DNA of 64,000 bases, taken from the NCBI RefSeq assembly GCF_033568475.1, contig NC_133121.1, forward strand, positions 83,782,589-83,846,588. The letters are read 5' to 3'. Under the pieces are notes generated by a model. The model saw only the letters and a program-made list of their open reading frames with translations. It was not told the DNA's origin and made no database searches. Shown here piece by piece: positions 55,486-64,000 of this stretch (positions are counted from its first letter, which is position 1; the number at the start of each line of letters is the position of its first letter). A program made the translations under genes and the position numbers. This stretch comes from Henckelia pumila (lineage: Eukaryota; Streptophyta; Magnoliopsida; Lamiales; Gesneriaceae).

Positions 55486-57332
55486 TGTTGGAAAACTGTG
55501 ATCAGATCAATCAGAATTGATACCCGGTGCAGCGGAAGTTTTAAAATTTTTATATGGAACGATTCCATATCATGGGTATCAAAACTTTACGATTAAATTG
55601 TGCGTGTAAAAATTAAATAACAATTAAATTTTTACCTTGAATATCAAAACGAGATTATGGACACCAACAGATTACTCTGCTCTTGTTGTATATCCCAGGA
55701 ACTGATGGACGAACAATTCTTCAATCAGGTCCACGAACAGAAGTTTAATCCCTCTGATAGATTGCACTAGAAAATCTATCAGAAGTTTCTACGAAGAGAA
55801 TTAACGAATTTGATCCGTTAAACCAGACTGCAAATTCAAAATTCACAGGCTGGAATTTTTCGAGCAGAGAGGGGATAGGGGACGGCGGCCACTAGGTCTC
55901 AAAACCCTAGTAAATTTCGAAAATTATGCCTCTGTTATGTAATTTCTGTACTGCAATAACTTATTTATAATGTGGGCTGCTAACAGCTTAGGGCCCATTA
56001 GTCATAAGTTCAAGCCTGACAAGCAAAGCCCGCATGTTCAGAAATTAATATAAAATTCATCGTGACTCAGATTAATAAACCAATTTCACCAATGTGCACA
56101 AAAACCATTTCTGCATCTTTTAAAGTCAAGATAAATTTTCTTAATCCGAATTCAGTGGTTTCCAAAAATGCCCATCCCTATGTCATTTTAGGAAATCTTA
56201 CTCCTTTACTCTTAAATAAGAAGTCCCACTTATTTATTCACTAAATTTAACTCTTTAAATTTAATTATCTCAACGGGGATTAAAAATCCATTACTTGTGT
56301 GACCCTCAATGGTTCAGGGGATACAGCTAGCCATGGGCTCACAACTCCTTGTGACTCGGAACAACAATTTCCGACTTTCCCATCGAATCATGGTAAGAGC
56401 GCCTAGCAACATCGCCCCATGATTCCCTAGGTATCACTGATAGTGCCTGCAAGAACCAATAGATTTTGGTTAGCGTACAGTACGGTCCCTTCAACCATAT
56501 ATTCCGATCGAATCAACAACCATTGGTAAATCGAGAGTCGTTCGAGATTCGATAACTATGCAATGCATCTTGAAGATCAAATAGTGACATCGCATGTGCT
56601 ACTAAGAAACCATTTCTTAAAACACATCATGTACTCTGGCCAGAGATTCGTCACACTAATATCTCCTCAGATTGCATAGGATATCCACACTAGCAAGTAT
56701 GTGGTGAATCCTTGACAACAAAGCATCGACTCCTATATGTGTCATAACTGCACCCAATTCCGACACCTGATGACCCCAATAGAGTCGGTAAACGAGTCAA
56801 AGTACAGTACTAGCATATAGAGTCTCAATGATGTTTCAAGTAGTAAGGACTAATGGTGTACAACCAAAACCACGGACTTTATCCACTCGATAAGTGATAA
56901 CCACTTGGAAAGTCCGGATAGGGTAGTTCGATCATTCATCGTATGAATATCCATTTGCATGCTTTGAACATCTCTATGTTCCATACCAATGAAACGTGGT
57001 ACTCGGCATCGCAAATGCTAGTCTCAATCTCGAGCGATCCTTATCCTTATTAACGGACGGCTCAATCGACTAGGAACTATTTAGAATATACAGTGACTAT
57101 AAGATGTGTTTCATGATAGCCATCCCCATGTGCCACCACATCTTACATACACTATAGTATATTCAAGGTCTTCATCTAAACATCTTATAGTATGTCACAA
57201 CATAATAATATGATAAAAGATAAAGCAAACGCCATTATAAAAGTGTAAATTATATTAAACAAAAGATTGTTTGTACAAAGAGTCATCAAAGCCCTTAGCC
57301 ACAAGTTGGCTCACCGGGCACCCACTCTTTCA
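55486..57332 (-). mobile_element. Reversed solo LTR of the F family inside element F
   Basis: This 1847-bp segment is the reverse complement of the F LTR (TGTTGGAAAACTG at one end, CCCACTCTTTCA at the other). It is flanked by ACACA at 55481-55485 and 57333-57337. It is an independent insertion reduced to one LTR. Removing it restores the copia reading frame. Confidence 0.95.
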
Positions 57333-57337
57333 ACACA

Positions 57338-58022
57338 TGTACCATATGCGTCAGCCATAGGTAGTATCATGTATGGGATGATATCTACCAGATCGGATAT
57401 AGCATTTGCTCTGAGTGTCACGAGCAGATATCAAGCCAATCCCGGTCAAATGCATTGGAAAGCCGTGAAGGACATTCTTAAGTACTTACGAAGGACTAAG
57501 AATATGTTCATGGTATATGGAGGAAGAGAATTGAAATTGGAAGGCTATACCGACTCTAGCTTCCAAAGTGACGTGGATGACTCGAAGTCAACCTCTGGAT
57601 TTGTGTTCATGCTCAATGGCGGTGCTGTCTCTTGGAAGAGTTCCAAGCAAGACACCACAGCGGATTCCACCACTGAGGCAGAATACATTGCGGCATCAGC
57701 TGCTGATAAAGAGGCCGTTTGGATGAAGAATTTCGTCCAAGAGTTGGGCGTTATTCCTGAAGCTGTTGGTCCAGTCCCGGTGTACTGTGACAACATGGGT
57801 GCCGTTGCTCAGGCAAAGGAACCAAGGTCTCATCAAAGATCCAAACACGTACTAAGGAAATACCACATCATCCGGGAGATCGTGGAAAGAGGAGACATCA
57901 CTGTCGAGAGAGTGGCCTCTGCAGACAATATCGCTGATCCACTTACTAAGCCCTTGCCAGGACCATTATTTGACAAACATCGCGAAGCAATGGGACTGCG
58001 TAGTATGACTAGTTGGCTTTAG
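57338..58022 (+). CDS. Element F polyprotein: RT end and RNase H
   Basis: The frame resumes with PYASAIGSIMYGMISTRSDI and SRYQANPGQMHWKAVKDIL, then RNase H (LEGYTDSSFQSDVDDSKSTS, TTEAEYIAASAADKEAVWM, VYCDNMGAVAQAKEP). It ends at TAG 58020. RNase H removes the RNA strand after reverse transcription. The polypurine tract GGGAAAGTGGGAGAT follows at 58022-58036. Confidence 0.92.
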
Positions 58023-58036
58023 GGAAAGTGGGAGAT

Positions 58037-59885
58037 TGAAAGAGTGGGTGCCCGGTGAGCCAACTTGTGGCTAAGGGCTTTTATGACTCTATGTATAAAC
58101 AATCTTTTGTTTAATATAATTTACACTTTTATAATGGCATTTACTTTATCTTTTATCATATTATTATGTTGTGACATACTATAAGATGTTTAGATGAAGA
58201 CCTTGAATATACTATAGTGTATGTAAGATGTGGTGGCACATGGGGATGGCTATCATGAAACACATCTTATAGTCACTGTATATTCTAAACAGTTCCTAGT
58301 CGATTGAGCCGTCCGTTAATAAGGATAAGGATCGCTCGAGATTGAGACTAGCATTTGCGATGCCGAGTACCACGTTTCATTGGTATGGAACATAGAGATG
58401 TTCAAAGCATGCAAATGGATATTCATACGATGAATGATCGAACTACCCTATCCGGACTTTCCAAGTGGTTATCACTTATCGAGTGGATAAAGTCCGCGGT
58501 TTTGGTTGTACACCATTAGTACTTACTACTTGAAACATCATTGAGACTCTATATGCTAGTACTGTACTTTGACTCGTTTACCGACTCTATTGGGGTCATC
58601 AGGTGTTGGGATTGGGTGCAGTTACGACACATATAGGAGTCGATGCTTTGTTGTCAAGGATTCACCACATACTTTCTAGTATGGATATCCTATGCAATCT
58701 GAGGAGATATTAGTGTGACGAATCTCTGGCCAGAGTACATTATGTGTTTTAAGAAATGGTTTCTTAGTAGCACATGCGATGTCACTATTTGATCTTCAAG
58801 ATGCATTGCATATTTATCGAATCTCGAACGACTCTCGATTTACCAATAGTTGTTGATTCGATCGGGATATATGGATGAAGGGACCGTACTGTACGCTAAC
58901 CAAAATCTATTGGTTCTTGCAGGCACTATCAGTGATACCTAGGGAATCATGGGGCGATGTTGCTAGGCGCTCTTACCATGATTCGATGGGCAAGTCGGAA
59001 ATTGTTGTTCCGAGTCACAAGGAGTTGTGAGCCCATGGCTATCTATATCCCTGAACCATTGAGGGTCACACAAGTAATGGATTTTTAATCCCCGTTGAGA
59101 TAATTAAATTTAAAGAGTTAAATTTAGTGAATAAATAAGTGGGACTTCTTATTTAAGAGTAGAGGGAGTAAGATTTCCTAAAATGACATAGGGATGGGCA
59201 TTTTTGAAAATCACTGAATTCAGATTCAGAAAATTTATCTTGACTTTAAAAGATGCAGAAATGGTTTCTGTGCACATTGGTGAAATTGGTTTATCAATCT
59301 GAGTCATGATGAATTTTATATTAATTTCTGAACATGCGGGCTTTGCTTGTCAAACTTGAACTTATGACTAATAGGCCCTAAGCTGTTAGCAGCCCACATT
59401 ATAAATAAGTTATTGCAGTACAGAAATTACACACAACAACAGAGGCCAAATTTTCGAAAACCCTATCCTCCAGTTTTGAGAATTCGGCCGCCCCCCCTCT
59501 CTCTGTCTTATAGAATTTTCAATCTGCGAATTTCGAATTTGCAGTCTGAATTAGCAGATCCTATCTATTCTATCTCTTCGCAGAAACTTCTGATAGACTT
59601 TCTAGTGCAGTCTATCAAAGGGATTAAACTTCTGTTTGTGGACCTGATTGAAGAATTGTTCGTTCATCAGTTCCTGGGATATAAAACAAGAGCAGAGTTA
59701 TCTATTGGTGTCCATAATCTCGTTTCGAGATTCAAGGTAAAAATTTAATTGTTATTTAATTTTTACACGCACAATTTAATCGTAAAGTTTTGATACCCAT
59801 GATATGGAATCATTCCATATAAAATTTTAAAACTTCCGCTGCACCGGGTATCAATTCTGATTGATCTGAACACCGTTCTCCAACA
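58037..59885 (+). repeat. Element F 3' LTR (1849 bp)
   Basis: It starts TGAAAGAGTGGG, ends TTCTCCAACA, and is followed by CTTCC. It has few differences from the 5' LTR outside the MITE. Confidence 0.95.
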
Positions 59886-60998
59886 CTTCCCATTCCTCAA
59901 CGTGATAACATTACACTGCTCCTTGGGATTTACCTCAATATTACTTGGGAATTGGCCTCTGTTATTATATTTCATTGCGTTCGCCAACTGCCCAATACTA
60001 GTCTCCATGGATTGCAATACAGCACCCATGTTGGCCACATGCGTCTCTAAGCTGTCAAGGCGAGTCTCAGTCCTCGCCATCCTCTTGCTCGATTCCTGCA
60101 CAAAAGAATTAAAAAAATCCTTTAAAGGAGGCTTACCCTTACCCTTATTTGTATTGTATCCCGGAGGAGGATTCAACACATTATTATTGTTAGTATAAGA
60201 AACATTTTCATGATTATGCAGACTAGGGTGATATTGATTGGGTACAGGATTACCTCGATAGTTGTTGTAATTTCTGTTGTTCACATATTGAGCTTGCTCC
60301 ACACTCTCAAATCCATAAGCAGAATTTACGGCAATCTCCAGCGATGCTGTCTTAATAGAAACTTGATTGCCTTTGGTCAGTGCAGCCAACTGTGTAGAAA
60401 TAGTAGCCATCTGAGCAGTCAAAGCAGTGAATGCATCAACCTCATGAATTCCAGCAGGCTTCCTTATTACAAATCTCTCACTCGGCCACTGATAACTGTT
60501 AACAGTCATTTGCTCAAGCATATCATAAGCCTGTTCAAGAAATTTAGAAAATATTGAACCTCCAGCTGCAGCATCCACAGAAATTCTCGTTGGGCCATTC
60601 AAACCATTGTAGAATAACTCAATCTGTTCCCAATCCGAAAAATTATGGTTTGGACACTTCCTAAGCAACTCCTTGTACCTCTCCCAAGCTTCATAAAGCT
60701 GCTCATAATATTGATGTTCGAAAGTTGTGATCTCAATTTTTAGTTGGGCAGACTTGGCAGGAGGAAAGTACTTAGCCAGAAATTTAGATGCCATGTCTTC
60801 CCATGTAGTGATGCTCCCTAGAGGTAGTGACTGCAACCAACTGCGAGCATTGTCCCTAAGAGAGAACGGGAACAATCGTAGTCTAATGGTGTCCTCAGTA
60901 ACACCATGAATCTTCACTGTGTCAGCAATCTCCAAAAAAGTACGCAGGTGAAAATTTGGATCTTCAGTAGCTGCACCCTTAAACTGATTCTGCTGCAC
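59886..60998 (-). CDS. Element E gag-protease ORF, middle segment (gag core)
   Basis: 371 open codons on the minus strand contain the Athila gag core (LFPFSLRDNARSWLQSLPLG, FLAKYFPPAKSAQLKIEITT, LYEAWERYKELLRKCPNHNF, YNGLNGPTRISVDAAAGGS). An Asn-rich region and a coiled-coil-like part (ETRLDSLETHVANMGAVLQS) follow. It is colinear with the element C gag, but here the LYEAWERYK segment is intact where C has a TGA. The frame continues right at 62342 and left at 48386 once the insertions are set aside. Confidence 0.9.
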
Positions 60999-62336
60999 TG
61001 TAGTGACCCTTACCCAGATCACCTACTAAACAGAACTTAGGCATGCAATTAACTTAATAAAACAGATATCAGAATAAAACTGCGGAATCAAATAACATTA
61101 TACAATCCTAAGTAAAGGAATCTGTAATTATCCAATATTATACAACCAAATCGAATAGCTGTATAAACCCAAACAACAGTAATAAAACCTAGACGAAGCT
61201 CCAGCTGGCCAACCACTGACTAGCCCCTCCTGGATCCACCCTCCTCGTCCAATCGCAAACCTGCCCATGGAATAGGGTGTCCAGAAAATACAGAGTACGA
61301 GACGTGAGCATAAAACGCTCAGTGCGAGAGTATGAGTATACATGCATGCAAAGTGAACTCCCTATAGACTCGAGGTCAAGGATTAGATAACAGAGACAGA
61401 CCGGGCCCTGGTATGTAGCACGCTGTGCCGTCGCTTCAGGAGGTGGCTCCCATACCGAGATAACCGTGGATACTCCGGACCCAAATCGATGGAAGTCCAT
61501 CCACTGACAGGATAGGGTACAACCCTACTACAGACATCTCGAAGGAGATACAGCAAGATGCAAATGAATGCAGCATAATATCATGGCATATAAATCATGC
61601 AGTCATATAATACATGCATACTCAGTCAGGATATCTCGAACAGTACTTTTGTACCTCAATACAGTGCAAGCTCTACCAACTCTAGGTCCACGCCTATAGT
61701 TTGCTCTACACTGCCAAATGATACTACTATCATTAAAGTGCTCTAAAAGCCTTAACTAAGCTATTGCATACTCCTAAATATTTATAGGAAGCAAAAGCTA
61801 TACCTTCGTCCGTCGTTAGCCCTTTGATGTCGATGCCTCTAGAACTTGGGCACAACTCCGCTACGACTACCGAACGCCTCTCCGACCTCCGGACCAAGCC
61901 TAAGAAGACTAGAACAGCTCCAAAAGGACTAGAAAGGAAAGGAGAACTCGGAATTGGCAAATGAAAGTGAAGTCTCGGCCTTCTATTTATAGACAACGAT
62001 TGGAACTTCCGATCCTTGATCGGAACGTCCGAACCTCGATTGGAACGTCCGATCCTGCCATCGGAGCTTCCGAAGATCCTGATCTGCCACGTGTCAAAAT
62101 ATCACTTGTTGACTCCGGATAGGGGTGATCGGAGCCTCCGGTCCTGATCGGAGCTTCCGATCCAACCACACGTCATGCCTGACGTAATAACATCGGTGCC
62201 TCCGATCGCTCATCGGAGCTTCCGATCCTGTTCGGAGCTTCCGATCGTGCCTTCGGAGCTTCCGATCCGTCCGATGCCTAATTCAATTAATTAGCAATAA
62301 TCCTTTAATTACTCAATTAGGGCACGGGCTACTACA
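60999..62336 (-). mobile_element. Solo LTR K in the element E gag
   Basis: It starts TGTAGTGACCC and ends GGGCTACTACA. It is flanked by TGCAC at 60994-60998 and 62337-62341. There is no internal region. Read on the minus strand it starts TGTAGTAGCCCGTGCCC, a common plant Ty3 LTR style. A TATA box (TATAAATAG, minus strand) lies at 61983-61991, and beside it about nine GGAGCTTCCGATC-like palindromes lie at 61995-62275. The small ORFs in it are not supported. Confidence 0.92.
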
Positions 62337-62341
62337 TGCAC

Positions 62342-62599
62342 CATATTAATCAGAGCTGACTTCCACTCAAAATTATTCGTCGTGATGTTCTGCCGAGCTA
62401 TCCCAGAATAATGAGTATTTATCACCGGTCGAAAGTGATCTCTGATCGCCTCCGGAGCATTATTGACAGCTCTTTCCCTTTCTTCAGCCATTTGTTGCAA
62501 CTCTTCTCTTCTAGCTTTTCTCAAAGCTTTAGCAGTTTTCTCAATTTCCGGATCAAAGAGCAGTGAGTCGTAACTTTGGCTTTTTCGCATAAACTGCAT
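62342..62599 (-). CDS. Element E gag-protease ORF, 5' segment
   Basis: 86 codons run from ATG 62599 (MQFMRKSQSYDSLLFDPEIE) through a Glu/Arg-rich helix-like stretch to FEWKSALINM at the solo LTR K insertion. The frame extends open to 62632, but the ATG at 62599 is preferred: it lies at the position of the element C gag start (both precede a FDPEI motif), and AT-rich leader lies just upstream. Confidence 0.85.
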
Positions 62600-62706
62600 A
62601 GACAAGGAAAATTTTAAAATTAGAACCAACAAAATAAAATAAAATGCTCTAAATAAAAATTAAGACTAATTAGCACAATTTAATATAAATCAAATAAAAT
62701 TCATAT
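62600..62706 (-). other. Element E leader
   Basis: This is a short AT-rich leader between primer site and gag. TCTATGCAG just before the gag start resembles a splice acceptor, as does CTGTGGACTGCAG in element C; no donor was identified. Confidence 0.5.
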
Positions 62707-62729
62707 CTCCGGTAACTGCGCCAAAAACT
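62707..62729 (-). other. Element E primer-binding site (tRNA-Asp type, diverged)
   Basis: The minus strand reads TTTTTGGCGCAGTTACCGG beside the LTR. TGGCGCAGTTACCGG is close to TGGCGCCGTTGCCGG of element C. It makes the right LTR the 5' LTR. Confidence 0.85.
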
Positions 62730-64000
62730 TGTTGCGTGTTTTTCGCTCGCAAGCGCACGATGTCAAGTTATAATATAGGAATTAAGTCCAAGTCGATCCT
62801 ACGGAAAATGAATAAATGATATTATATCAAATATTTGCAAGTAATAAAATCCTAATCCTATGTAGAGCTACGAAAATGGTTTGATTTTTATAAAACTAAA
62901 ATTTGCAAGAAACAAGACTAAATAACCACGAGTTCACGAGAGAAAAATTCAATAAGCAATGAATGCTAGAGGTTCGACTTCACTTGACAGTCCACCACAA
63001 TTTATTTCTCATGATTATTTAATTATCAATTCTTCTAGTTTATTAACCAAGAATCCCTATTATTTTCTACTACCTCTCTCGAGTGTCAAGCAAAAATTCG
63101 TAATCAACAGCAAACTCAATATCTCTATCTAAGTTTAACTATTAAATCCGGTAAATAACACAAAAATTCTTCTAATGACTTCTATGGAGTTATATTCCTT
63201 TCGAACAATATAAACATCAAAGATGTATTTTTCTATGTCGTATTCAAAATCTCCTCTCTCGAGTGATAGATTCCAAATAAAATATCATTAAATCTATAAC
63301 CAGTAAATTGAAAGCATTAAAATCAAGAAAACACAAATAAACTGTGCAAAGAATTCAAATATATAAATCAAAATATCTCAATCATGGTTTCCAGTCAAGA
63401 TCCGTCTACCTCTAGACTAAGAAATTAGTTCATAACAAATTCCAAGATCAAACAAAACTTGTTCTTCAAATAATCCATCAAACTAGAAAAATAGAGTTCA
63501 AAAGAAAACTAGAACGAAATAAAATTAAGCTTTTCCGTAGCCAGATTTCGCCGTCTTCCGTCTTCGTATCAAATTCTCGAGCTCTTGTGCACTTCAAAAC
63601 TCTCAATAGTCGTCTCTATGCTCTGAAAACTCTCTAAACTCTCTTCCTTCTCAAAAATAAGCTATAAAAACCCTTATAAACTCGATTAAAGACTTTTCAT
63701 ATTTTTGGAGACTGCGCAGCGCTGGCGCGCTGCCCTTAGGCACTGGGGCGCTTAAGTTTCGTATTTAATTTTTCAATGACGGACGTCTAGCGCTGTAGCG
63801 CTACCAAACTGGCGCTGGGGCGCTTAAGACATGAAATTACGGGCGCTGGAGCACGGGAAAACTAGAGCTGGGGCGCTGAAATTTCGAATAAAATCCTTTT
63901 ACTGAGCTCTAGAGAAGCGCTGGAGCGCTCCCAATGGGGCACTGGGGCGCTATTCCTTTTGTCCAACGCGCAGCAATCTTGAAAAAATCATATATTGAGT
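62730..64000 (-). repeat. Element E 5' LTR (cut by the window end)
   Basis: It matches 44613-45873 with roughly 5% differences by eye. The GC array is at 63713-63955 (GCGCTGGAGCGCT and related). About 275 bp should follow beyond 64000. Confidence 0.92.

Larger units (their letters stand above)
48387..59890 (+). mobile_element. Element F: Ty1/copia retrotransposon (48392-59885) with its target duplication
   Basis: CTTCC at 48387-48391 and 59886-59890 flanks an element with LTRs at 48392-50511 and 58037-59885. Both start TGAAAGAGTGGG and end CAACA or TAACA. The order gag, protease, integrase, RT, RNase H is that of Ty1/copia. The polyprotein frame is 52256-58022, interrupted by a reversed solo LTR of the same family. 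The 5' LTR also carries a MITE. Few point differences between the LTRs suggest it is young relative to elements A and B. Confidence 0.95.
44613..64000 (-). mobile_element. Element E: non-autonomous Athila-like element (gag-protease only), nested
   Basis: The 3' LTR is 44613-46149 and the 5' LTR starts at 62730 and leaves the window. The primer site is of tRNA-Asp type. On the minus strand the only coding region is gag plus protease. No RT, RNase H or integrase is present in its own sequence. Without the F and K insertions its length would be about 6.8 kb. Copia F (48392-59885) and solo LTR K (60999-62336) sit in its ORF. It would need enzymes from an autonomous relative, perhaps an element like C. 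Confidence 0.88.

Noticed and set aside
61128..62169. Minus-strand ORFs inside solo LTR K
   Set aside because: They lie inside an LTR bounded by TG/CA and TGCAC duplications, and the one at 61987-62169 is a translation of the palindrome array.

Overview
This is nuclear DNA from a flowering plant, probably a eudicot; the species cannot be told from the sequence. Nearly all of it is nested transposable elements: Ty3/gypsy elements (chromovirus-like and Athila-like), Ty1/copia elements, a TRIM-like miniature, solo LTRs, a MITE, a possible Helitron end and a hAT-like end. There is no intact host gene. The only host-derived coding sequence is a broken, intron-containing fragment of a plastid-type ADP,ATP carrier of the mitochondrial carrier family (about 35.48-38.44 kb).

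Layout from left to right. 1-163 is a hAT-like terminus lying in an LTR. 164-16605 is element A, a minus-strand Ty3 chromovirus with about 2-kb LTRs; its left LTR holds a 980-bp TRIM-like composite and its RT gene is split by element B (5850-12586, plus strand, target duplication ACCCC). A (CT)n tract at 16605-16717 is followed by pieces of a coding-poor LTR element X (16718-17075 and 31035-32455). X is split by element C (17076-31029, plus strand, Athila-like, target duplication TTATG), which carries two tandem protease-RT-RNase H cassettes, an extra ORF and a duplicated 3' LTR. 32456-35405 is a minus-strand Athila-like remnant D1. The carrier pseudogene follows, with a deleted copia element G in one exon, then AT-rich DNA with a possible Helitron end and a foldback, then element H (39202-42224, plus strand, gypsy, truncated). 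42225-44113 is an LTR plus internal remnant D2 related to D1. 44114-64000 is element E, a minus-strand Athila-like element encoding only gag and protease, with an extra LTR on its left. Copia element F (48392-59885, TSD CTTCC) and solo LTR K (60999-62336, TSD TGCAC) are inserted in the gag-protease ORF of E. F itself holds a reversed solo LTR of its own family and a MITE.

The genes are retroelement polyproteins, most with stops, frameshifts or deletions. Two reading frames are notable: the E gag-protease frame is open across both insertion sites (about 780 codons), and the F polyprotein is one frame with only two nonsense codons and one clean insertion.

The most unusual signals are: (1) LTR families of unrelated sequence (A, B, C, D, E, K) each carry a family-specific array of GC-rich palindromes, just upstream of a TATA-like box where I can see one, and element F has a similar array in its leader; (2) the chimeric double cassette of C, whose two copies differ about 10% while its LTRs differ about 2.5%; (3) an internal U3-like block (polypurine tract plus palindrome array) in front of the extra ORF of C. 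All percentages are hand counts on the segments named, not computed alignments.
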